The notes beneath the pieces were generated by a model that was given only the letters and a program-made list of their open reading frames with translations, ran no database searches and was not told the origin of the DNA. Shown piece by piece: positions 49,474 to 58,903 of a stretch of 64,000 bases of DNA. Origin of the DNA: Membranipora membranacea (taxonomy: Eukaryota; Bryozoa; Gymnolaemata; Cheilostomatida; Membraniporidae); assembly GCA_914767715.1 (NCBI GenBank), contig OU612070.1, positions 17,842,025-17,906,024 on the forward strand. Direction: 5' to 3'. A program made the position numbers and the translations under genes. Position 1 is the first letter of the stretch, and each line of letters starts with the position of its first letter.

Positions 49474-50735
49474 GGAACCCCTTTAAGCAGGCTTTTTTGC
49501 CTGTTTTCGGCTAAAATTGCCTGTTTTACGGCTAAAAATCACCCGTAAGTATTGTCTGAAATACTGTCTGCAGGATGAGTGAACAACTGTCTGCAGGCAA
49601 TCGAGTGTTTTGCAGTAAACACTCCGCGTAAGTGTATTGAACCAGCATAATTGCCTGAAATATTGTCTGCAGGATGAGTGAACAACTGTCTGCAGGCAAT
49701 CGAGTGTTTTGCAGTAAACACTCCGCGTAATTGTATTGAACCAGCATAATTTTGCCTGTGCTGTAGGAATGCTAAAAAAACATGTAAAAACTCTCTGCGG
49801 TGATAACATAACCAAAGAAATAATGTTGATCACCACTTCTAAGGGTAGCCCTTTAAGCAGGCTTTTTTGCCTGTGTTCGGTTAAAATCGCCTGTTTTACG
49901 GCTAAGAATCACTCGTAAGTATTGTCTGAAATACTGTCTGCAGGATGAGTGAACAACTGTCTGCAGGCAATCGAGTGTTTTGCAGTAAACACTCCGCGTT
50001 ATTGTATTGAACCAGCATAATTTTGCCCGTGCTGTAGGAATGCTAAAAAAACATGTAAAAACTCTCTGCGGTGATAACATAACCAAAGAAATAATGTTGA
50101 TCACCACTTCTAAGGGTAGCCCTTTAAGCAGGCTTTTTTGCCTGTGTTCGGTTAAAATCGCCTGTTTTACGGCTAAGAATCACCCGTAAGTATTGTCTGA
50201 AATACTGTCTGCAGGATGAGTGAACAACTGTCTGCAGGCAATCGAGTGTTTTGCAGTAAACACTCCGCGTTATTGTATTGAACCAGCATAATTTTGCCCG
50301 TGCTGTAGGAATGCTAAAAAAACATGTAAAAACTCTCTGCGGTGATAACATAACCAAAGAAATAATGTTGATCACCACTTCTGAGGGTAGCCCTTTAAGC
50401 AGGCTTTTTTGCCTGTTTTCGGTTAAAATCGCCTGTTTTACGGCTAAGAATCACCCGTAAGTATTGTCTGAAATACTGTCTGCAGGATGAGTGAACAACT
50501 GTCTGCAGGCAATCGAGTGTTTTGCAGTAAACACTCCGTGTTATTGTATTGAACCAGCATAATTTTGCCCGTGCTGTAGGAATGCTAAAAAAAAATGTAA
50601 AAACTCTCTGCGGTGATAACATAACCAAAGAAATAATGTTGATCACCACTTCTGAGGGTAGCCCTTGAAGCAGGCTTTTTTGCCTGTTTTCGGTTAAAAT
50701 CGCCTGTTTTACGGCTAAAAATCCCCGTAAGTCAT
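49474..50735. repeat. left terminal repeat with 271-bp tandem array
   Basis: Units of 271 bp (about 49849, 50120 and 50391 onward) are nearly identical, with partial units at each end. The outermost unit has an inner duplication of about 98 bp (49552-49648 and 49652-49750). Each unit contains CTGCAGGATGAGTGAACAAC and ends CACCACTTCTRAGGGTAGCC. Apparent 60-84 codon frames in the array only reflect the repeat period. Confidence 0.9.
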
Positions 50736-51481
50736 AGGGCTTGGACCGGATTAGTTTCTAATGAATGATTACTATGCAGACAATAAGCATTTGAACAATA
50801 TAATATCAGATCTTCAATCAAGTGTTTTGTCATACAACTTTATTTTCAATATCAATGAAACTCATGTACATAAAAAAACGATTGTATCAGTCCTGCAAGC
50901 ATTATCAATCTTCTTTACCGTAGAACATTCACAGTATGTCTGAATAATTACGGTAATACATGTTCAGACATGTTTGATCCTGTTCCATTCTGCCAAGACA
51001 AGTTCATCATAAGGCAACTTGTCAACATGTTTTTTGTGATTGCTGGAGCTGCAGCGAACAAGTCCCTGGTTAGAAGCTCAATCACTGAGAATATTAAAAG
51101 CAAAAGAATGTACATAGCGTAGTGTTTTCACTTGAGTCTATCCATCCATCGTACTGATAAACTTGAATCATGTGAGTTTCTGCGGACAATGTTCTCATGG
51201 GAAGACTGCAGATGACGGCTCTTTTCACTATTTTTGTTGGTAATTTGACATTGAGAATGGTCTTTGTTGCGTAGCATTCCCTTAACTAAGGTCTCATGTG
51301 TTCCCTGGACATCCATCTTGTTGGGTAGAGGGATGTGATGTTAATGATCATACTGACTGAGTGAACTTGAAGTTAAACATGTTATTTAGGCATTGCTTTA
51401 ATCATATTGCAAGACACGAAGGAGGAAAGTTAAACATGACCATGGGCCCCACCTTGATATATTTTTGGCAAAAAACCGACA

Positions 51482-51547
51482 ATAACAACTTTCTGCGGTG
51501 ATAGCTCAACCAGAGAAAATGTTTTCATCACCATCTCTGAGGGTAGT
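51482..51547. repeat. decayed fragment of the terminal-repeat unit
   Basis: CTGCGGTGATAGCTCAACCA...CATCACCATCTCTGAGGGTAG matches the end of the 271-bp unit with many changes. It marks an older copy inside the element. Confidence 0.6.
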
Positions 51548-51635
51548 CGCTACCATGATAAAATCATATACAGGGATTTTAGTATTACTAGAATTTTTCG
51601 AGAGATTTAAACCAGCACTTCCAACTACATACAAA

Positions 51636-52136
51636 TAGACAGTTTTCTGAGCTCTGATTTAGGCCTTAATTTGGAGTTGTCCTCTCTCCAGTTTGGTACT
51701 TTTGACCCACGCTGCATAGTAAAAACGTGCTGAAAAGAGGGTTATCTTGAAAACCACTTATAATAGGATAAAAATTATTTTTGATTCAGAATCTGCAACA
51801 TTGAAAACTCATATCGACATAGTTTGGGGAATAATTTTAGTAATTTGATAGTCAATTATAGCATTTTCTGCCTGTTTTGCGGACAATTTGGCAGAATTTT
51901 TCATGAGTTTGGTCACTAAAATTAAGATTTATCAACATTCAAGCCTCCAGTGATTTGGAAACCCTGTCTCCAATGGTGCAGACTCTGAATCAAAAATCAT
52001 TTTTATCTTATCATAAGCGGTTTTCAAGATAACCCTCTTTCAGCAGGTTTTTCCTATGCGGCGTGGGTTAAAAGTACCAAACTGGAGAGAGGCATAAATG
52101 AATTGAGGCATAAATAAGAGCTCAGAAAACTGTCTA
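51636..52136. mobile_element. nested foldback MITE inside the Polinton
   Basis: Long inverted arms of about 170 bp each (51638-51810 and 51965-52134) begin GACAGTTTTCTGAGCTC and end with its reverse complement. TA borders both sides, which suggests a Tc1/mariner-type insertion. No coding sequence lies between the arms. Confidence 0.75.
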
Positions 52137-52433
52137 CTTACAAATAACTATGCTTGATCCATGGAAAAGAAGCTAGGGTGGTGAAAGTTGCTGACGTGTT
52201 TGAACGTGGCAAAAATGAGATGACAGAGTCAGTATTCTTTAAGCCTTGGATCATTAATTTGACACACAACATCATCTTCCTTCAAACCTAAATGAATGTA
52301 ATGACTGAACATTATTTGGGGCTTGAGCTAACACATGAATCCATATATGACAAAGTCATATAAATATGGTGAGAATCTGAGAGAGGTTACACTGATCATC
52401 CTGAAGGGTCTCAGAATCTGAAAGAGGTTACAC

Positions 52434-52460
52434 CATAGACCTACTAATAATAGGTCTATG
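52434..52460. mobile_element. mini-palindrome insertion within the Polinton
   Basis: A 27-bp palindrome (CATAGACCTA start, TAGGTCTATG end) is bounded by perfect 8-bp repeats GGTTACAC (52426-52433 and 52461-52468). It postdates the Polinton sequence it interrupts. Confidence 0.7.
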
Positions 52461-52814
52461 GGTTACACTGATCATGGGACGGAAACCGAGTCAGCATATA
52501 GTTTTGATGAGGAGGTGAAAGAAAGAAAGAGAAAAAGTGCAGGAGATGATCAGTGAGTTAGAAAATAAATCATTTTCGAGAGATCGATCTAAATATTCAC
52601 TTGAGTTGAGTAAGCTGTATTCACTAGGAATTAGTAGGAGATCATACTCTACCTTCATAGCCTGGGTTGTCTCCTCTTTGTTTGTTTTGGTTGGGGAGGA
52701 GCCTGGGATTATATAGTTGTGACCTTTCAGGTCACGACATCTATAGCCTTAAAACCCAAGTAAAATTAAGTTGAAATTCGCTCATAAACTCATCATTAAA
52801 TTTTTGTTTTACAG

Positions 52815-54920
52815 AACCCGAATTACCAATTATTTAAAATCCGTGCGAGAGAGTGAGGTTGTAAAGGCGGCTGTTGGGTAAAAGCCCACACCCGACTCAG
52901 AACCAAAAGCAAAAAAGGTCAGAAACAAAACATCAAAGCAGCCAGCACCAAAGACGAAACATATCGAGCCAATAACCATTGGAGACTCGGTGAAAATTGG
53001 ACCTGCTATTGCCAGGTTGAATAACGCACACTTATTCAATTGTGAGTATAAATTCTTTATCGTTTTCTTCTCAAGAGTGAGGAATGTTAAATGCTTATTG
53101 TAAAATCATATTTCAGTGATTCTGATTTGTGCTTGTGTTGTTTCATGTTTCAGTGTATTGTTTGTATGGATGGAAGCTTTTAACAAAATCTCATATCTGT
53201 ATTTGCAGTTGTATTAAAGGAATACAAGTTCAATACGAACGAAGCAATCGGCTTTCAATCGAAAGTCACCCATCCGGATCTTAAGACGTGGATTCAGGAA
53301 CTCTCTGCACAAAATAACACAGAGGAACCAAAGAGCTATCGCGCTAGTCATTATACAGCTTCTTGAGTCAGAAATCGCCAATTCGAATGAACCAGATTTA
53401 TTTGATCATGATCACCCTAAATGCAATCCATCAACCTTTGCTCACAATTCACTTGGTAATCTGAAGCAACGCTTTCTGGACCATATAAAGATCATTCCAG
53501 TGGTAGGCTTCAACTCAGGTAAATATGACATCGATGTTTTCAAACAGGAACTACTCCAATGCCTACTTAATCGTGATGTTATTGGATTCATAATCAAAGA
53601 TGGAAATAACTTTAAATGTCTGCAAACAAGAAGGTTTAGGTTCTTGGACATCTGTCAATACATAGCACCCGGTTTTAGTTACCATACATACCTGGAATCT
53701 TATAACTGCTCCGGTTCAAAATCTTACTTTCCAAATGAACATATAGATTCTCTAAAGCGTCTGGAAGAGAAAGTATTTCCTTCAAAGGAAAAATTTAGTA
53801 GCAAACTTGGAAAAGCAGTAATTTCTGACCAAGATTACCTCAACTGCAAGCATATATTCGAGTCAAATTCCACGTCATGGCGTGAATATCTTATTTACTA
53901 CAACTTGTTGGATACTAAACCATTCATTGAGGCTCTAGAAAAACAAAGACGAGTTTACTGGGAGAAAGACATTGATATGCTTAAAGATTCTGTTTCTGCA
54001 CCTGATATGGCTAGGCAATGGCTATTCAGCGATTTCAATCATGAATCAGACTCCATCATGTTGATCGATAAACACAATTCTGATATGTATTATTCATTAA
54101 GGGAAAACATAGTTGGTGGTCCCTCAATAATCTTCCACTGATATTATGAGAAAAATGTTACCTCTATTAGAAATGATAAGTTATGTGGTTCAATTGCTGG
54201 TTTTGATGCAAATTCACTCTATCTGTACTCAATGTCTCAAGAGATACCTGTAGGCTTACCATCAAGAAGAAATTGTGACCCTCTCCACCCTTCACACTTT
54301 TACCTGAAAATGGATCCAGTCAGTTGGCTTTTGAGTGGTTAGGTGACATGTCACATTCACTTAACATTAAAATTTTACGTGCGAGAAATCACGGAGAGAT
54401 TGCATTGGGACAGCGACAACTGAGGGTAGACGGCTACTCAGAAGAACACAAGCTAGCATTTCAGTTTCACGGGTTTTATTGGCATGGTCATCATTGCAGT
54501 AAAACGCAGGGTAAATGCTACAACGAAACAAGTAAGAAATCATTGATACAATTACAGTATGAAACTCAGCAGAAGGATTTGTATCTGAAAAAATTTGGTT
54601 ACAGTGTGACTTATATGAAAGAGTGTGAATGGGCCATGATGAAACAAACAGATATTTGTGTCAAAAACTTTGTAAACAGTTTACCTAACCGATCACAATT
54701 TCCCAAGAACACGACTGAAAAAGACCTAATTGATGCAGTTCAGTCTGGAGAATTTTTTGGTATTCTTGAGGTTGATATTCATGTCCCAGATGATTTGAAA
54801 GACCAATTCCATGAGTTAACACCCATATTCAAGTCTTTTCAAATAGATGACCAGATTGATTGTAATGGTCATTATACAGTTTTCTACTGTTTTCTGTGTT
54901 GTACGGAATCAAAGGCATGA
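52815..54920 (+). pseudogene. Polinton DNA polymerase B, broken and truncated
   Basis: The remnants run in order. Segment 52815-53041 is a basic N-terminal part with an in-frame stop near 52878. From about 53209 comes the pre-exonuclease region, ending at a stop near 53366 with a frame change into the next part. Then 53344-54141 holds a 3'-5' exonuclease core (VVGFNSGKYDIDVFK, FRFLDICQYIAPGF). Motif A (FDANSLYLYS) follows an in-frame TGA at 54139. After a further frame change near 54320 comes the inserted domain typical of Polinton polymerases (QFHGFYWHGHHC). Motif B and the YGDTDS-type motif C are absent: the gene stops at 54920, nine bases from the convergent gene. It is not functional as it stands. 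Confidence 0.85.
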
Positions 54921-54928
54921 ATCTATCG

Positions 54929-55689
54929 TTAATTCTTAACCTTTTTTAGCTGAATTGTGATGACTGTCTTCCCCGATTCAAACTGAACTGCATTGCCCGA
55001 GTCTGTCATTAAATACAGAGTGATTGTTTGAAATCTATTCTTCGAGAGTGGAACATATAAGGGACGTTCATATCTTGTTATCTGATTCACAAAATGAGGT
55101 TCATTGTTAACAGGGATGATACCCAATAGAGAACCATAAATATCTTCAATAGGAGCCAACTCACATATGTCACAATACACATATATATTGTGAAAACCAT
55201 TACTGATATCAGCCATTCTCTCCGATTTCACCAGAACACTTGCCCAAGAGGTAGGTATGGCATCATGTTCCACAGGGGAAACTTTAAGCTTACTGTAACC
55301 TAGAATCGATGCCAACTCTGAAGACCAAGTTAGAACATAAGTACGTCGCATCGTTATTTCCACTCTGTTTGACTCTTCAAGTAAAGTGAAGTTGAGATTG
55401 TCCGATGGACATGCTGAATCCTTGATCAAGTCATTCATTGTAGAAATAATTTTCCTACAAGTACCATAATAACCGTTTTTTAAGCTTTCCTGTTTTCTGA
55501 TTATCCCCGAAGGTAATTTCAAACCAAGAATCTTTCACATTATACCATGAGTTATTAAAGACGATTTCTGCTAATCCAACTTCCCAGTTGTCATCTTTCA
55601 ATTCAATTTCTCTATCAAGTCTAACAGTGTCTCAACGTGTTAGCAGGATAAAAATTCATAGAGCTGTTAGATGGTAGGACGATCCGCAT
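54929..55689 (-). pseudogene. Polinton penton-like minor capsid protein, frameshifted
   Basis: An ATG at 55689 begins MRIVLPSNSSMNFYPANT, the usual N-terminus of this Polinton protein family (the C. elegans F54H12.2-like group, thought to be the penton/minor capsid). A frameshift or stop near 55625 separates it from a 197-codon frame (54929-55522) that contains YVPLSKNRFQTITLYLMTDS and the ending GKTVITIQLKKVKN. The family match is by recalled pattern, and the capsid role is known only by family. Confidence 0.65.
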
Positions 55690-55728
55690 GTTTGCTGAGA
55701 CAACAAATGGAATGTTTTCATTTTGTAT

Positions 55729-56797
55729 TCAGTTGTTATATTCCACAAAGTCATGCTTATCTATATAAGAGTTAAACTTGGGTGGGTAGCCTGCCCATTT
55801 TACTAAGTACTGATCACGTTTGCCTAATTTTCTAGTTCCGACAATAGATTCAACCCTGACAACATTTTGATTATTTTTTATAACTTTTTGCAATTCCATC
55901 CCATACCATGTTCCAGCAATAAGTTCCCCTTCTAGGTCAGCAATTCGGTACGTTTTAGGTGCAGAATTCAGACTCTCAACAACTTTAAATATTCTTCACT
56001 CCAATTCCAATGGTAGTCTTTCTGAAAGGTTCCTCTAGTTTTAGATATTCTCACTGTATCCCCAACTTGAAGCGGTTTTATTGTACTAATATCAAAGGGG
56101 TTAGAGGGTATGTTAATTTGATTCCATAAAACTTCATGAGTTTCGGAGAATTATTGTAGAACTTCATGAACTTTTGAAGGTCATCAACAAGTCTTTTCGA
56201 TGCTTTGTGGGTAAAATATCTTTGGAGTTGCTCTTTGATTGTCCGTTGTAAGCGTTCTACAATCAAAGCCTTTATATCGTCATTTTCAGTCGAATAATGA
56301 TTAATATTGTGTTATTTCAACAAATTTTGAAATTTCACGTTATAGAACTCAGCACCTTTGTCGCTCTGGATGGAATAAGGATTCCTTTTACTGGTATCTA
56401 GAACAGATTCTAGAGCATTAGTAACCTCAACTCCTCCCTTATTTTTCAGCATTCTAGCCCATGCATATTTTGAAAAAGCATCAATAACAAATAAAATATA
56501 CTTGAAGCCATCATTTTGCGCTGATGTATCTGGATCAAGGACTGTCAAATCTATCTGCCAACAGTGATCAATGCCGCCGACTAAGGTCTGTCTACGTTGA
56601 AATCTTTTCCTGGTAGGTCTGTAGAGGGTGTAAGAATCGGTATTTGCAAACCACTGCTCGGCCTTGAACTTATCTGATTTTTTCAAGTTCACACTCCGGT
56701 ACAATCTCTTCTTACCACCATAGCTTCCAGGGTTCTCGGGATCAAAGTAAGCCTTTCTCAACTTGTCTTCAATTTGTGATTTATGTTTCCTCCTCAT
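55729..56797 (-). pseudogene. Polinton chromodomain integrase, interrupted by stops
   Basis: The first part (56312-56797) contains the retroviral-type core with Asp in CWQIDLTVLD and Asp in YSIQSDKGAEF. An in-frame TAA lies at 56312-56314. The remainder continues with IVERLQRTIKEQLQRYF, carrying the third acidic residue, then an SH3-like VGDTVRISKTRGTFQKDY and a chromodomain-like end (QYLVKWAGYPPKF), stopping at 55729-55731. Frame breaks also occur around 55980-56090. This DDE enzyme joins element ends to target DNA; this copy cannot make it intact. Confidence 0.85.
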
Positions 56798-56941
56798 TGT
56801 AACTTAATACGGTAACCATCTAACCCTTTGACTTTCCATTGACTGGTCTAGTACTTTTATGTGCCCCCATTGATTCTGTCTTGTCCATTATCTTTCCACT
56901 CGATCTCAATTTCTTGTTTGGTCTTTCTCTTTCTCTTTGGC

Positions 56942-57229
56942 TCATGAAGTTCTGACGCGTTCTCCTGCTTTTGGAGATATTTTAGAGATGGTTCTAGCAG
57001 ACTTGCACTTTTTCTTATATACATCACTGAAATTGGAAAAGGTTTGGTTGTAGAGTGTGACTTTGACGTCATCCGTCAAAGTATCATTATTTATGATATC
57101 TTGTAGGTTTTTATCCAATGATTGAATCTCTCTAGTCCTAATACTGTTATTCACTCGTTGCTGGATGGAGTCATTTGTCGTTTTCTTACTCTCTGGATCA
57201 ATCAATATCATGAGTTTAACACGATCCAT
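56942..57229 (-). CDS. small Polinton-conserved protein, 95 residues
   Basis: An intact frame begins MDRVKLMILIDPESKK and contains LQDIINNDTLTDDVKVTLYNQ. Similar short proteins (ILIDP start, then an NDxxLxDxxKVxLYNQ stretch) sit between the capsid-region genes and the integrase in other animal Polintons. The exact role is not known to me. It lies 9 bp from the next gene. Confidence 0.55.
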   Translation of the reverse strand: MDRVKLMILIDPESKKTTNDSIQQRVNNSIRTREIQSLDKNLQDIINNDTLTDDVKVTLYNQTFSNFSDVYKKKCKSARTISKISPKAGERVRTS

Positions 57230-57238
57230 TATAGATTG

Positions 57239-57568
57239 TTATCTTTTACCGAACAGCGGCCCCAACAGTGAACCTAGCAATGGCTCTAAAATAGCACCAA
57301 TAAATCCTCCCTTTTGCACGATCTTTCTTTTGTGGTCAATTCCTACTCTTTTGTTGGCAAGTTTACGAATGTCTATATTGTGTTTAGTAAGTTTTCCGAT
57401 CCCTTTCTTTGTCACAGGAACACGAGCTCGCAAAACATTCAAGCAAATTTCACAAATTGTATCAATAAGTTCCTTGCTTGAGTTCTGTAATATGCTCTTC
57501 TGGGTTTGTTTGGATGCTTTTGCTAGGAACCGCAGCAGTTCTTTATGCTTCTTCACCCTACGAGACAT
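57239..57568 (-). CDS. small basic Polinton protein with a GGF...GSLLG tail, 109 residues
   Basis: It is intact. The N-terminus is basic (MSRRVKKHKELLRFLAKAS) and helical. The middle has IDTICEICLNVLRARVPVT. The C-terminus KGGFIGAILEPLLGSLLGPL is hydrophobic and Gly-rich. Polintons commonly encode such a protein next to the ATPase; the tail recalls membrane-active or core proteins of related viruses. That comparison is inference. Confidence 0.6.
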   Translation of the reverse strand: MSRRVKKHKELLRFLAKASKQTQKSILQNSSKELIDTICEICLNVLRARVPVTKKGIGKLTKHNIDIRKLANKRVGIDHKRKIVQKGGFIGAILEPLLGSLLGPLFGKR

Positions 57569-57624
57569 TGTAGTGACTGCTGCAAATCTAGTGTATGTAA
57601 ATTAATTTATTGGTATCACTTGAC

Positions 57625-58212
57625 CTATATAACAAAGACATCAGTGTCGTTACCAGGAAATATATTACTGCGCAACCTCAGTTGATCGAGCGTTTGCTGT
57701 TTCAAATCTATGAGTAAATAACCGTGAGGGATATCTGTCGCCATTTTATAAGCCTTGGCAAATGCTTTAGCCTTTTTACCATACATTTGTGGACCTAAGA
57801 CATCCACCTGTGTAATATCTCTTGGATTTTTAAATAGAACCATATAATTTGTATTTAAACTCATTGTACGGTTGTACTTATTTTGCTGACACATGTTTTG
57901 AGTAATAAATATCACCGAAATGTCTCTGTGGAGTGAATGCTTTGTGCAGAGCTCTACAGTGTCTCCATTTATACTATCCATAAGATCATCAAGAATAACG
58001 AGTGACTTTTCATCAGATTGTGTTGCTGTTACATCTACAGCCCCTTCATGGAACTCAATAAAGTCGTGTGCCGCTTTCGACTTGTCATAATTATCTTGCC
58101 ATTCACTGTAGCAGAAGATTACCCGGGTAGGTTTGGGTTCTATCAACTCATCCATATGTTCTATAAGTTTGCTCACAAAGGTTGATTTCCCAGACTGCGA
58201 AGGACCTAGCAA
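57625..58212 (-). CDS. Polinton genome-packaging ATPase (FtsK/HerA type)
   Basis: Walker A is GPSQSGKST at the start of the frame, and Walker B is SLVILDDLMD with a double Asp. VIFITQNM follows as the sensor strand. About 195 residues are preserved. No ATG precedes Walker A: the open frame extends upstream without a Met to a stop near 58273, so the 5' end is probably damaged. This ATPase pumps DNA into capsids in related viruses. Confidence 0.8.
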   Translation of the reverse strand: MLGPSQSGKSTFVSKLIEHMDELIEPKPTRVIFCYSEWQDNYDKSKAAHDFIEFHEGAVDVTATQSDEKSLVILDDLMDSINGDTVELCTKHSLHRDISVIFITQNMCQQNKYNRTMSLNTNYMVLFKNPRDITQVDVLGPQMYGKKAKAFAKAYKMATDIPHGYLLIDLKQQTLDQLRLRSNIFPGNDTDVFVI

Positions 58213-58244
58213 AGAGGAGAGTAGTCTAGTGAACTGACCATTAT

Positions 58245-58457
58245 TTATCTTTGATAAGTTCTTAAGTTTGCATTAACTTGATGGTTTAATAGTTCATGGT
58301 TTGTGTTTTGCAAAACTGGGATTGAAAACTCACCTGCAATGGTCGAACAGAACGGCGTAACAAATGGTACTGACATGTCCCTGAATCTATCATACAATGA
58401 GATACTCATCTCTGAGTCCGATACTTTAATATTATTACGTAGTGAATTTATCACCAT
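58245..58457 (-). CDS. unrecognised 70-codon frame upstream of the ATPase
   Basis: It reads MVINSLRNNIKVSDSEMSI... and RFRDMSVPFVTPFCSTIAG. It could be a fragment of a longer Polinton gene or of the ATPase N-terminus. No family is recognised. Confidence 0.3.
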   Translation of the reverse strand: MVINSLRNNIKVSDSEMSISLYDRFRDMSVPFVTPFCSTIAGEFSIPVLQNTNHELLNHQVNANLRTYQR

Positions 58458-58575
58458 TATGCATTTATAACAGTGGTGTTTTGCTGTAAAATGGTAGGTT
58501 CTCGCTGATCTGTAGAAAATTATAGCATGCTTTTACCAGTACCATAGGGTAAGCTTAATGCGATATACTCAATCA

Positions 58576-58897
58576 GGGTAGCGCTACCCTCAGAAGTGGT
58601 GATCAACATTATTTCCTTGGTTATGTTATCACCTCAGAGAGTTTTTACTTGTTTTTTTAGCATTCCTACAGCACGGGCAAAATTATGCTGGTTCAGTACA
58701 ATAACGCGGAGTGTTTACTGCAAAACACTCGATTGCCTGCAGACAGTTGTTCACTCATCCTGCAGACAATATTTCAGGCAATGTCAGGCAATTTGCCTGA
58801 CTTACGGGTGATTTTTAGCCGTAAAACAGGCAATTTTAGCCGAAAACAGGCAAAAAAGCCTGCTTAAAGGGGTTCCATGGGCATCGTATATACTACT
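58576..58897. repeat. right terminal inverted repeat of the Polinton
   Basis: A single copy of the repeat unit runs in reverse orientation, ending GCCTGCTTAAAGGGGTTCC and then GCATCGTATATACTACT. The inner border is AGGGTAGCGCTACCCT, itself a palindrome. Unlike the left end it is not tandemly expanded. Confidence 0.9.
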
Positions 58898-58903
58898 CAC
58901 CTC
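58898..58903. repeat. Polinton target-site duplication, right (CACCTC)
   Basis: An exact second copy of CACCTC adjoins the final ACTACT of the element. Confidence 0.85.

Larger units (their letters stand above)
49453..58897. mobile_element. degenerate Polinton/Maverick element
   Basis: The termini are inverted: AGTAGTATATACGATGC at left and its reverse complement at right, each followed inward after 4 bp by GGAACCCCTTTAAGCAGGC. CACCTC is duplicated outside. Within lie remains of protein-primed DNA polymerase B (+), and on the minus strand a packaging ATPase, two small conserved proteins, a chromodomain integrase and a penton-like protein. The set defines a Polinton. At 9.4 kb it is well under the usual 15-20 kb: the major capsid protein, the protease and the 3' half of polymerase are not seen, and several genes carry stops or frameshifts. 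It is a decayed, non-autonomous copy. Confidence 0.92.

Noticed and set aside
49483-50649. Repeated 60-117 codon open frames on both strands
   Set aside because: They recur with the 271-bp period of the terminal-repeat array and again at the right end, so they reflect repeat sequence rather than genes.
49474-50735. CRISPR-like array
   Set aside because: Units are 271 bp with no short repeat-spacer structure, and the genome is eukaryotic.
52830-53039. 69-codon minus-strand frame
   Set aside because: It is the shadow of the Lys/Pro-rich polymerase N-terminal remnant on the plus strand.
57165-57605. 146-codon plus-strand frame
   Set aside because: It lies opposite the 109-residue Polinton gene and has no family resemblance.
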